A stretch of DNA of 29,346 bases, from positions 1-29,346 of the forward strand of contig CAYJMF010000059.1 of the NCBI GenBank assembly GCA_964370855.1. The letters are read 5' to 3'. Source of the stretch: JAKLKS01 sp964370855 (lineage in GTDB: Bacteria > Planctomycetota > JAJSAM01 > JAKLKS01). The notes below the pieces were generated by a model. The model saw only the letters and a list, made by a program, of their open reading frames with translations, was not told where the DNA came from and made no database searches. Both the position numbers and the translations under genes were made by a program. The first letter of the stretch is position 1. Each line of letters starts with the position of its first letter. Below, piece after piece: positions 22,901-29,111 of this stretch.

Positions 22901-25355
22901 TGCGGGCGCCAGCGCGGCCCGCATCGCGCAGCAGGCGGGTCTCCCGTCCATGGCAACCAACGCCTTCCGCCGCTGGGGAGAGGCCGAGGCGAGAGCCGGG
23001 TCCTTCCGCGAGGGCATTCGCCTCCTGAGCCGGGCCATCGACATCGGAGCGCGCGAGGGGAGCGAACGGGACACGGACGAGGTGCGCTTGGCCCTCTCCG
23101 GGCTGCTCCTGGACCGCGCGGATGTCGCCGGCTGCCTGGCCCAGATCGAGGCCCTGACGCCGCTGGCGCGAGGCGGATTCGTCGCGCGCTCCCTCGCCTG
23201 TCGTGCCCGTGCCCTCACGGGCGGAGCGGCTGGCTCCGACCCGGAGTTCCTGGCCCTGCGGGAGGCTCCCGCGGCCTCCGCATTCCCCGCGGAGTGGACC
23301 CGGCTGCGAATAGCAGAGGCAACGGCGATGCCCGCGGCGGCGGCCCCTGCGCGGGTCGAGTCGCTCCGGCAGCTCTACCGGGCGACCCTCCGTGCTGGCG
23401 ATGCGGACAACGCTGCCCTATGCCTCGTGGAGATTGGCAAGTCGCTTGCGGCAGACGCACCCGGCGCGGCGAGGGCGGAGCTTCTCCGCGCCGTTCGGTT
23501 GGCCGCGCGGCTCCAGGATCTCGTCTTGAGGGCAGCCGTCCTCGAGACGAGTGGACGGGTCCTTGAGTCTCTGGGAGACGTGGCCGCAGCGGGCCAGCAG
23601 TTCCGGGATGCGGCGGTGCTGTACGAAGCGGCCTCGCTGTCCGAGAGGGCTCCCGTGATGACCAGAGAAGGCGACGCGGCTGCATCCGGCTGGACCTGGA
23701 GGGGATTGTCCCCCGAGCGCCTAGCCTGGGCTCTGGAACAGATCGGCCGAGTCAACGAGGCCGAGAATCCCGAGGCGGTCCTCGACGCCCTTCTGGATGC
23801 CGCGATCAGTCTCACTGCGGCCGAGCGAGGGTTCCTGGTCACCGTCTCGCCCGGGGGGATGCAGGTTAGGACGGCCCGTGCGTTCGACGCCACGAACCTC
23901 CGAGACCCCGCTCACGAGCTCTCGACGAGCATCCTCGAGGCTGCTGTGCTGGAGGGGCGCTCCACGATCTCGACGAATGCCAGCGAGGACGACCGGTTCG
24001 CCGCCTTCGTCTCCGTGCGCAGGATGCAACTCCGTTCCGTCCTAGCCGTCCCGATCCGCCGAGGGGGGCGAGCGCTGGGCGCGTTCTACCTCGACAACCG
24101 TTTCCTGGCAGGCGTCTTCAAGGAGCAGGACTGCATGGCCCTCGAGCTGCTTGCGGAGCAGGCGGCCGTGACCTTCGAGAACCTCCAGTACCGGGACGAA
24201 GTGCGGACCCTCAACGAGCGGATCCAGCGTCGGCTCGAGGAGCAGGAGGCGGAGATCGAGACGATGCGGACCACCGTCAGGACGATCCGACGCGAGACCA
24301 AGTACGCCTACGAGGGAATACTCTGCCGGGGGGGCGCGATGGCCGACGCGCTCCGGGCTGTCGATCGGGCCGTGGAATCGGATGTGCCCGTAATCCTGGA
24401 GGGGGAGAGCGGGACCGGGAAGGAACTCGTGGCGCGAGCCATCCACTTCTACGGGCCCCGGAAGGACCATCCTCTCGTCGTCGTGAACTGCGCCGCTCTG
24501 CCGGACTCGCTCCTGGAATCGGAGTTGTTCGGACATCGGAGAGGTGCGTTCACCGGTGCGTACGCCGACCGGAAAGGCCAGTTTGAGGCTGCTGACGGCG
24601 GGACGCTCTTCCTCGACGAGGTGGGGGAACTTCCACTCGCGGTCCAGCCGAAGCTCCTTCGCGCCCTGCAGTTTGGCGAGTTCATCCCTCTGGGATTCTC
24701 GGAGCCCCGGCGGGCCAACGTGCGCGTCGTCTCCGCCACTAACCGCGATCTTCAGGCGATGGTCTCCTCGGGGGACTTCCGCGAGGACCTCTACTACCGC
24801 CTTGCCGTGTTCCCGGTCCGACTTCCTCCGCTCCGCGAACGGCGACACGACATCGGGCAGATCGCGGAGAACCTCGTCCGGCGCCTTGCCGGGGACACGG
24901 GGAAGGGCCCCCGGCGGCTGCACCCGCGCGCGGTCGCGCGCCTGATCGAACACGATTGGCCCGGGAATGTGCGAGAACTCGAGAACGTCCTTCGCCGGGC
25001 CGTGCTCGTCGGAGCCGGAGACACGATCCTTCCCGAGGACCTCGCCATCGAACGGAGGAAACCGAGCAAGGACTCGCCGGTGCTGGAGGAGATCCGCCGG
25101 GGCCTCTCCGTGCATTTCGCCCCGCGCGAAGAGGCCGCCCTCGCCCGGGTCGTGGAGCGGGGGCGCATCACGCTCCGGGAACTGGTGGGGTTGTTCGGGA
25201 TCTCCCGGGCGACCGGCGCACGGGATCTCCGTCGCCTGGTGGGGCTCAAGATCCTCGTCCGGCGAGGTCGCACCACGGCCGCCTACTATGAGTTCGCCCA
25301 CCGCTGGGAGGAAGTGCGACGGGAGGCCGGCGACACTAGCGGGGATCGAGAGTGA
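19998..25355 (+). CDS. Giant kinase-AAA-TPR-GAF-sigma-54 activator fusion regulator
   Basis: Numbering is from ATG 19998 (GAGGGCGGG just upstream; ATGs at 19941 and 19863 are alternatives), giving 1785 residues. Residues ~30-305 form a Ser/Thr kinase-like domain: VVKIH, catalytic loop VHGDLHPGNVVV (His168-Gly-Asp170) and DLG in place of DFG, then LAPES as APE. An AAA/STAND-like ATPase begins near 325, with a Walker A in which Lys is replaced by Arg (GPRGCGRT, 357-364) and a Walker B-like LIVFDDA. Helical TPR-type repeats run ~560-1230, a GAF domain ~1242-1400, and a coiled coil ~1400-1435. The sigma-54 activation domain is intact: GESGTGKE (Walker A at 1469-1476), GAFTGA (1516-1521), GTLFLDEV and YYRLAVFPVRLPPLRER. 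The C-terminus is a winged-helix-like DNA-binding segment (~1695-1770), not the usual Fis helix. It probably activates the sigma-54-type promoters nearby. Confidence 0.88.
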   Translation: METPLTPVPREWEPALRFADAFPLTPANGEGLGGLVGLGPGRQVGRFVLERPLGPEARHGAWLARDSERGDHCVVKIHGVGPGGAWQWELVRAEAKALQRTSHPNLVGFRATVFDRATGIAAVVTDWVPGIDLANFVARGSVLVEDALGILRGCARGLQALHAAGVVHGDLHPGNVVVTGDADSRSATLIDLGMAAIAGSRRSVPGGVLGFLAPESVLGQPPTPASDQYSLGCIVHFLITGEPPVPARETLDALARGEDPFAEAGRRARDAVPAPFREVCNRLLARSPVGRYASVADTLATLQVGEGISAESEVPDAPRAVPGEPMFVGRVAERRRLLRAALGALRGHQPCVALLRGPRGCGRTRILEQVRRVAELRGFSVIFVRPGSETHRPLDPLIDALRRAAHGLPEALVAEAELVGASVGAGTGGSLDWSDASGRLLEALRVASSAPVAPLIVFDDAGMLDEWSRSVLTHLVASKAPAAPVILAAMADSSPGEGGEAARALRHRLLRSPHAFEMLLGDLGGPAAADFVKGLLGSMEGSREISARIREATGGIPGEMLEVIRGLLFSHRVRAGAAGWSLVRAEEPLPLGERLRDAIRERLDALRPSQRSAIQGLGAFGGRALPEDWEEIRLVSGLDDAGEGALFHAGLLQRDVETGHVRSTSDEVMAAAVARTTPADASSWGLRFAERETVRGRGSSPAAVRALLGAGMVREAVSRGAAAVREILRAGRTEEAIRLAERLLASGRGSADPGPMSALADEAAAALLLDRRPRDALAILRRAGGDAPTADARRSLLVREAEAAAAAGEDPAGPLARLTELDAGPDEEARAALARARFLAGAGRGSEAGEALAAVDRLPGVSVPIRIRVLNGIANIAIGFGELDRASGAFEAALVLADRAGETAARFALLLNLSRLDVRRRRARHSLRRAGQALGLLGPALSLSDEAALLLVRASAFEALGRWRSARDAGASAARIAQQAGLPSMATNAFRRWGEAEARAGSFREGIRLLSRAIDIGAREGSERDTDEVRLALSGLLLDRADVAGCLAQIEALTPLARGGFVARSLACRARALTGGAAGSDPEFLALREAPAASAFPAEWTRLRIAEATAMPAAAAPARVESLRQLYRATLRAGDADNAALCLVEIGKSLAADAPGAARAELLRAVRLAARLQDLVLRAAVLETSGRVLESLGDVAAAGQQFRDAAVLYEAASLSERAPVMTREGDAAASGWTWRGLSPERLAWALEQIGRVNEAENPEAVLDALLDAAISLTAAERGFLVTVSPGGMQVRTARAFDATNLRDPAHELSTSILEAAVLEGRSTISTNASEDDRFAAFVSVRRMQLRSVLAVPIRRGGRALGAFYLDNRFLAGVFKEQDCMALELLAEQAAVTFENLQYRDEVRTLNERIQRRLEEQEAEIETMRTTVRTIRRETKYAYEGILCRGGAMADALRAVDRAVESDVPVILEGESGTGKELVARAIHFYGPRKDHPLVVVNCAALPDSLLESELFGHRRGAFTGAYADRKGQFEAADGGTLFLDEVGELPLAVQPKLLRALQFGEFIPLGFSEPRRANVRVVSATNRDLQAMVSSGDFREDLYYRLAVFPVRLPPLRERRHDIGQIAENLVRRLAGDTGKGPRRLHPRAVARLIEHDWPGNVRELENVLRRAVLVGAGDTILPEDLAIERRKPSKDSPVLEEIRRGLSVHFAPREEAALARVVERGRITLRELVGLFGISRATGARDLRRLVGLKILVRRGRTTAAYYEFAHRWEEVRREAGDTSGDRE

Positions 25356-25435
25356 GTTGAGATGTTGCCAAGCCTCCGACCCAATTCGGACTGTCGTCGA
25401 CGGACCGTAATCTACGTCGCCGCAGTAGCTTAGTC

Positions 25436-25470
25436 GCGGCACATCTACCGAGAGATTCCCGGTATGCCGC
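25436..25470 (+). other. Two-tier stem-loop after the giant regulator gene
   Basis: GCGGCA (25436-25441) pairs with TGCCGC (25465-25470). Inside it ACCG (25447-25450) pairs with CGGT (25460-25463). No T-run follows. It lies 80 bases after the regulator stop and could be part of a transcript end or of the leader of the next gene. Confidence 0.35.
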
Positions 25471-25488
25471 GTGCGATGCCTCCCCCGT

Positions 25489-25510
25489 CCCAGGCGATGC
25501 GGGGCCTGGG
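25489..25510 (+). other. Stem-loop just upstream of the 25529 gene
   Basis: CCCAGGC (25489-25495) and GCCTGGG (25504-25510) are perfect inverted copies around 8 bases. They end seven bases before the ribosome-binding site GGGAGG at 25518-25523. A leader hairpin is plausible; no function is shown. Confidence 0.35.
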
Positions 25511-25528
25511 CGAGAAAGGGAGGTCTCC

Positions 25529-26212
25529 ATGTTCCGGTGGTCCAAGGATGCCGTTCCGTGCATTCTCGTCCTAGCCTGTCTCGGTGGCTCCATCAGTCGG
25601 GCCGACGCAACCCCCGACATCCTCGCCTTCGCGGGGTTTGAGGCCGATCCACTTGGTGCGACCGCGCGCCCCCTCGGGCCGCCCAGCGTTCAGGAGGAGC
25701 TCTTCGATGACGGCCCCGGGACGGGGGGCGTCTCGGAGGTCGAGGCCTGCGCCGAGGGGAAGAGGTACCGCCTCTCCGAGTCCGCGAACGGAGGGACGAG
25801 GGCGATCCTCCTACCGCTGTCCGAGGTCGTGTGCTCCGGGACCCTGACCGTCTCCGCCATCGTCACCGCGGACCAGGAGGGCGCCGGCGGGGTCTTCAGC
25901 GCGCAGGGGCCGGACGAATCCGAGTGGTTCCTCCACGTCGGGTTCGGCGCCGACGGCAGGTTCCGGTGCCACGACCAGGCGACCCAGTTCGCCTACGCCG
26001 TCGGGGGCCGCTACCAGGTGCTGGCGACACTCAGGTTCGGGTCCCCGACGACGGTGGACTACGACATCGAGGAGCTATTCGCGTCGCACGCGACCTTCTC
26101 CCTCCACGATGTCCCGGTCACGCGGACGGGAGCTATCGAAGCCCTGCGCTTCGCCACGGAGGCGGCGGGCGAGGCCTCGTTCAGCATTGATGAGCTGGTT
26201 GCCGTCCGATGA
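25529..26212 (+). CDS. Secreted jelly-roll (LamG/concanavalin-like) protein
   Basis: The 227-residue protein starts at ATG 25529 behind GGGAGG. Residues 1-27 are a signal peptide (CILVLACLGGSISRADA). The mature part begins TPDILAFAGFEADPLGA and is beta-rich: GTLTVSAIVTADQEGAGGVFSAQG, WFLHVGFGADGRFRCHD, and a closing FSIDELVAVR. The final strand and the overall length of about 200 residues are typical of LamG/laminin-G-like jelly rolls. These often bind carbohydrate, but no specific binding residues can be read. It contains three cysteines in the mature part. It lies between the giant regulator and the second sigma-54-type unit, with no obvious promoter of its own, so it may be read through from upstream. 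Confidence 0.65.
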   Translation: MFRWSKDAVPCILVLACLGGSISRADATPDILAFAGFEADPLGATARPLGPPSVQEELFDDGPGTGGVSEVEACAEGKRYRLSESANGGTRAILLPLSEVVCSGTLTVSAIVTADQEGAGGVFSAQGPDESEWFLHVGFGADGRFRCHDQATQFAYAVGGRYQVLATLRFGSPTTVDYDIEELFASHATFSLHDVPVTRTGAIEALRFATEAAGEASFSIDELVAVR

Positions 26213-26233
26213 CCGTTCTCCACCCCTGCGCTC

Positions 26234-26253
26234 GGCGCAACTCGCCTCAATCT
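26234..26253 (+). promoter_or_regulatory. Candidate activator-binding site (copy 2)
   Basis: GGCGCAACTCGCCTCAATCT is almost identical to the sequence at 13699-13717; the central CTCGCCTCAA is shared exactly. It ends 69 bases before the GG of the sigma-54-type promoter at 26321-26336 and is in the same orientation. It is not obviously palindromic. Confidence 0.45.
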
Positions 26254-26320
26254 GGCCTTGCACAGGAGGCGCGCGGAGGGGGCGCGAGGGGCTCCCCGTG
26301 TGGACGCGACGCGTCCGGTG

Positions 26321-26336
26321 TGGTCCGGGGATTGCG
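26321..26336 (+). promoter_or_regulatory. Sigma-54-type promoter of the second secreted-protein unit
   Basis: TGGTCCGGGGATTGCG carries the invariant GG (26322-26323) and GC (26334-26335) exactly 12 bases apart, with a full TTGC. The -24 box is TGGTCC instead of TGGCAC. Transcription would start near 26347, about 60 bases before the GTG start at 26407. It is weaker than the site at 13764 but in the equivalent place. Confidence 0.5.
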
Positions 26337-26406
26337 CTTCCGAATGCAGGCACGCAGTACGGCAGGTCGCCACCGCCGGGAAGCGTGGCGCGGAGAGGAG
26401 GGCTTC

Positions 26407-27126
26407 GTGAAGGGTAAGGGACGGCTCGCGATGGCCGCGGCGGTGCTCGCGTTCGCCTCCGCGGGGATGGCCTTCTGGGTCAGCCGGACGGCGGGCACTT
26501 CGACGATCCCGTTCCAGGCGGGGGGGGTGATCGGCACCGTGGGATACGAGGGCTACTACGCGTCCTCCTTCAACCCCGCCTACGGCCTGGTCAACGTGGA
26601 GGCGGACTACGGGTTCCACTGCCAGGGCTCGACCTGCTTCGGCCAGGACGCCCAGTCGCAGGACAACGACCTGAAGGTCGTGTTGTGGTGGGAGCCCGGG
26701 GATCCGCCGATCTCCCACGTGGGAGCGTCGGCAGCCCTCACGACGAAGCGCTCCTCGCTCATCGCCCTCGAGAACGACTGCCCCCAGGGGCCCCCGTTCT
26801 TCGGCGCCATCTGCCAGATGACCTTGCGCGAGCCAGGGGTCGGGAGTACCGGATCCAACGTCGCCGGCTCGCTCTCCGGCTCCCTGAACTTCACGGGACC
26901 CCAGTGTTCGATCTACACGGACGCGACGAACGGAGGGACGGCCTACCAGGACGAGGAGGCGTCGATGCCGGATGCGCCGTGGAACCCCATCGGGGACGAT
27001 CCGGACTCTTGGAGCGCGCACATCCAGACCACTTGCGAAGTGGACGCCAGCGCGCTGGGGACCGAGGTCATCGTGCCCGAGTGCTACGTGCGGGCACGGG
27101 CGAAGCTCAAGGTCCGGTACTGGTAA
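26407..27126 (+). CDS. Secreted eight-cysteine protein of unknown family (positional analog of paralogs A/B)
   Basis: The 239-residue protein starts at GTG 26407 after GAGAGGAGGG. Residues 1-~25 (KGKGRLAMAAAVLAFASAGMAFW) form a signal peptide or anchor. The mature part is beta-prone and has eight cysteines, including CQGSTC near 75 and CEVD and PECYVR close to the C-terminus, and ends KLKVRYW. It shares gene position, cysteine count, size class and an aromatic C-terminus with the proteins at 13882 and 14798. Line-up by eye shows only weak similarity, so common ancestry is unproven. A longer frame to 26209 lacks a ribosome-binding site and covers the promoter. Confidence 0.7.
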   Translation: MKGKGRLAMAAAVLAFASAGMAFWVSRTAGTSTIPFQAGGVIGTVGYEGYYASSFNPAYGLVNVEADYGFHCQGSTCFGQDAQSQDNDLKVVLWWEPGDPPISHVGASAALTTKRSSLIALENDCPQGPPFFGAICQMTLREPGVGSTGSNVAGSLSGSLNFTGPQCSIYTDATNGGTAYQDEEASMPDAPWNPIGDDPDSWSAHIQTTCEVDASALGTEVIVPECYVRARAKLKVRYW

Positions 27127-27138
27127 CAGGAGCGGCGC

Positions 27139-28374
27139 ATGTCGCGCGCACGGGTCCTCCTCGCCGGCATCGTGGCAACCCTGACCTGGTGGGGGGCGGT
27201 CGTCCTGCGCCTCCCGGACCCGAGCCCCCTGGATCGCGCCGTGGGGGGCGTCCCCGGGTCCGGACACACGCCCCGGGGTCCCGTTCGCTCGGTCGACATC
27301 CAGGTGGTGGATGAGCGTGGCGCCTGCGCGCGGGGCGCGATCGTCCACGCGACTCCACGCGGGTCAGCGGAGGGAGCGGGATCCGAGGAGAGCGTTCCGG
27401 CGGACTTGGACGGAAGGGCGACGATTCGTGGGCCCTCCCACGTCTGGGCGGAGTCTGCGGATGGATCCCGGGCAACCCCTCGGCCGGTGCTGGCCGGGCC
27501 TCCTGACTCCATCCGGTTGGTGATCTCCGAGTGCGCCCGGATCGAGGGGAGGATCGTGCCCTGGTCCCCGGGAGGCGCCGCGGGGGCCATGGTCCGGGTT
27601 CACTGTGCGTCTTGGCCCCCCGGGCAGGAGCGGCGGGAGGTGACTCCCGACCCGTCCTCGGGCGCGTTCACGGTGGGCGGCATCCACGGATTCGTCTCGC
27701 TCTACGCCGTCGCGAACGGCCGCTGCCCCTCCGCGCCCTGGAGCGGAATCCCCCGCGCCGGTGATGCCCTCAGCGTCGAGCTCCGCCTGGGGGCGGAGGC
27801 CGTGGAGTCAATGGTGACGCTCGTGCTCCCCGGGGGTCGGCCCGCGGAGGCCGGGATCGAGGCACTCGTAAGATCGGGCCAGGGGGCCTGGCAGAGGGCA
27901 CGCACCGGCCCGGGGGGCACGCTCTCGCTGCCCGGCGTGCCCCAGGGCGGAGGGGCCGAAGTCGTCGTCCCGGCGATCCGGGGCCTGCCGGGAACGGGAT
28001 GGCTCACCGCCCTGCTGCGGCGGAATCTCGAGCCCGAGGAGTTGCGTGCGGGGCACCGCATCGACCTCCCGCCCTCGGCCTCGATCTCCTTTCGGGTGCG
28101 CGACTCGGAGGGGCAACCGGCAGCGGGACAGCAGTTCTGGCTCCTCGCCGCCGGGGGGCCCTACGTGGTCCCGGTGGGCCGGTGCCCCACGCACGAGGCC
28201 GACGCCGAGGGAACCGTCCGCCCGACGAACGACCGGGCCTTGCCGGTCGGGGAGTACGTCCTCGTCTCCGTGGAACGAGGGGAGGTCTGGAGGGGGCCGG
28301 TCCCGGAACGATCGCGCTCGACACCGGTCCTGGACGTGATGCTCCCCGAGCGTGCGCGAGCCCGGAGAGAGTGA
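27139..28374 (+). CDS. Membrane-anchored beta-repeat protein (second copy of the 15702-17594 plan)
   Basis: The 411-residue protein starts at ATG 27139 behind GGAG, 12 bases after the preceding stop. Residues ~5-24 (RVLLAGIVATLTWWGAVVLRL) form a signal anchor. The rest is Gly/Pro/Arg-rich beta modules such as SVDIQVVDERGACARGAIVHATP, ISECARIEGRIVPWSPGGAAGAMVRVHC, VTLVLPGGRPAEAGIEALVRSG and SISFRVRDSEGQPAAGQQFWLL. Each has the opening of a carboxypeptidase-regulatory-like or Ig-like fold. YAVANGRCPSAPW echoes LHAVANGWTASEG in the 15702 protein. It ends in a GTGA overlap with the MauE-like gene. It is probably an extracytoplasmic scaffold for the secreted protein encoded just before it. Confidence 0.65.
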   Translation: MSRARVLLAGIVATLTWWGAVVLRLPDPSPLDRAVGGVPGSGHTPRGPVRSVDIQVVDERGACARGAIVHATPRGSAEGAGSEESVPADLDGRATIRGPSHVWAESADGSRATPRPVLAGPPDSIRLVISECARIEGRIVPWSPGGAAGAMVRVHCASWPPGQERREVTPDPSSGAFTVGGIHGFVSLYAVANGRCPSAPWSGIPRAGDALSVELRLGAEAVESMVTLVLPGGRPAEAGIEALVRSGQGAWQRARTGPGGTLSLPGVPQGGGAEVVVPAIRGLPGTGWLTALLRRNLEPEELRAGHRIDLPPSASISFRVRDSEGQPAAGQQFWLLAAGGPYVVPVGRCPTHEADAEGTVRPTNDRALPVGEYVLVSVERGEVWRGPVPERSRSTPVLDVMLPERARARRE

Positions 28375-28847
28375 GTCCGGTGGGTGACTCGGCGACCGGA
28401 GGCGAGAGGCGGCCGGATGCTGCCCTCTCCACGCTCGCCGCGATGACCGCCCTGGGCGCGGTGTGGACGCTGCGCGGAGGAGAGACGCTCTTCTGGCCAC
28501 ACGCGACGTCTACGGCGCTGGAACTGGCCATGCCCGGGCTCCCCCGCTCGATGACAGGCCCCCTGACTCTCCTGGCGGGCTGCCTTCAGCTGTTCGCCGG
28601 AGCGGGGCTCTCCGCGAAGAGGGTCCGGTCCGTTGCGGCGCTCGCGGGCACGGCGATCACGGGGGCGATGCTCCTGATCGTGGCTGTCGGATTCCCCCGC
28701 CTGCAGGGGATGGACTGCGGTTGCCTTCGGCTCTTCTCCCCCTCGACCTTCGGCTGGGGGAATGTGGCGTTCCTCGCGGGGTCCCTGCTCCTGTTCGCCT
28801 TCGTGGCGGGCACGCCCGGGCCGCGCCAGGCCCCCCGGCCCGCGTAG
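28371..28847 (+). CDS. MauE/DoxX-like four-helix membrane redox protein
   Basis: The 158-residue protein starts at GTG 28371 in a GTGA overlap, with CGGAGAGA just before. Four hydrophobic segments are visible (about 18-35, 58-75, 85-106 and 126-147). GMDCGCLRLFSPSTFGWGNVAFLAG near 113-137 carries the Cys-x-Cys followed by an aromatic/Gly turn and the last helix, as in MauE/DoxX-family proteins. Those act with periplasmic thiol carriers in disulfide handling, as in methylamine dehydrogenase maturation. Next to cysteine-rich secreted proteins, a role in disulfide or heme-protein maturation is reasonable but inferred. Its stop codon lies inside a tRNA-like sequence. Confidence 0.65.
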   Translation: MSPVGDSATGGERRPDAALSTLAAMTALGAVWTLRGGETLFWPHATSTALELAMPGLPRSMTGPLTLLAGCLQLFAGAGLSAKRVRSVAALAGTAITGAMLLIVAVGFPRLQGMDCGCLRLFSPSTFGWGNVAFLAGSLLLFAFVAGTPGPRQAPRPA

Positions 28848-28879
28848 CTCAACGGTGGAACGTCCGTTGGCCGCATGGA
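28838..28879 (+). pseudogene. tRNA 5'-half-like sequence (Gly-GCC-like)
   Basis: GCCCGCG (acceptor strand), TA at positions 8-9 and D-arm GCTC AACGGTG GAAC are followed by an anticodon-arm-like TCCGT/ATGGA (28863-28867 / 28875-28879) enclosing the 7-base loop TGGCCGC. The D-loop GG and A14 are present. Defects are a C-A mismatch in the D-stem, G in place of A21, and G in place of the invariant U33. No T-arm follows; the next structure is the palindrome at 28887. The acceptor strand is exactly complementary to CGCGGGC at 13614-13620. It overlaps the stop of the MauE-like gene, so chance resemblance remains possible. Confidence 0.35.
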
Positions 28880-28886
28880 GATGACA

Positions 28887-28986
28887 GCCGTCTTCCCTTG
28901 GCGTGGAGTGCCGTGCCTCCCGCCTCCTCTCCCCATCCTGGGATTGGAGGCGGGGGGCACGGCACTCCACGCCAGGGGAAGACGGC
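28887..28986. repeat. Palindromic element with a 41-bp stem (MITE/REP-like)
   Basis: The arm 28887-28927 (GCCGTCTTCCCTTGGCGTGG at its start) is the inverted copy of 28946-28986, with 39 of 41 positions matching. Both exceptions would be G-U pairs in RNA. The loop is 18 bases (28928-28945). There is no T-run, and only eight bases separate it from the tRNA-like sequence. The size and near perfection suggest a miniature inverted-repeat or REP-type mobile element rather than a terminator. It encodes nothing. Confidence 0.75.
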
Positions 28987-29111
28987 AATCACCCCCATGG
29001 CCTTTAGTGGTCCCCTCTTTGTCGCGGATTGTTCGTGGAGTCCGCTCATGAGCACGAGCATCAGCCGCAACACGGTTTTCGGATTCCTGCGTATCCGCAA
29101 GTTGAAACCCC

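Noticed and set aside
25438..25453. A third sigma-54-type promoter upstream of the 25529 gene (GGCAC followed by CCGA)
   Set aside because: The -12 element reads CCGA rather than TTGC, so the required GC is absent. The bases are better explained by the stem-loop at 25436-25470.
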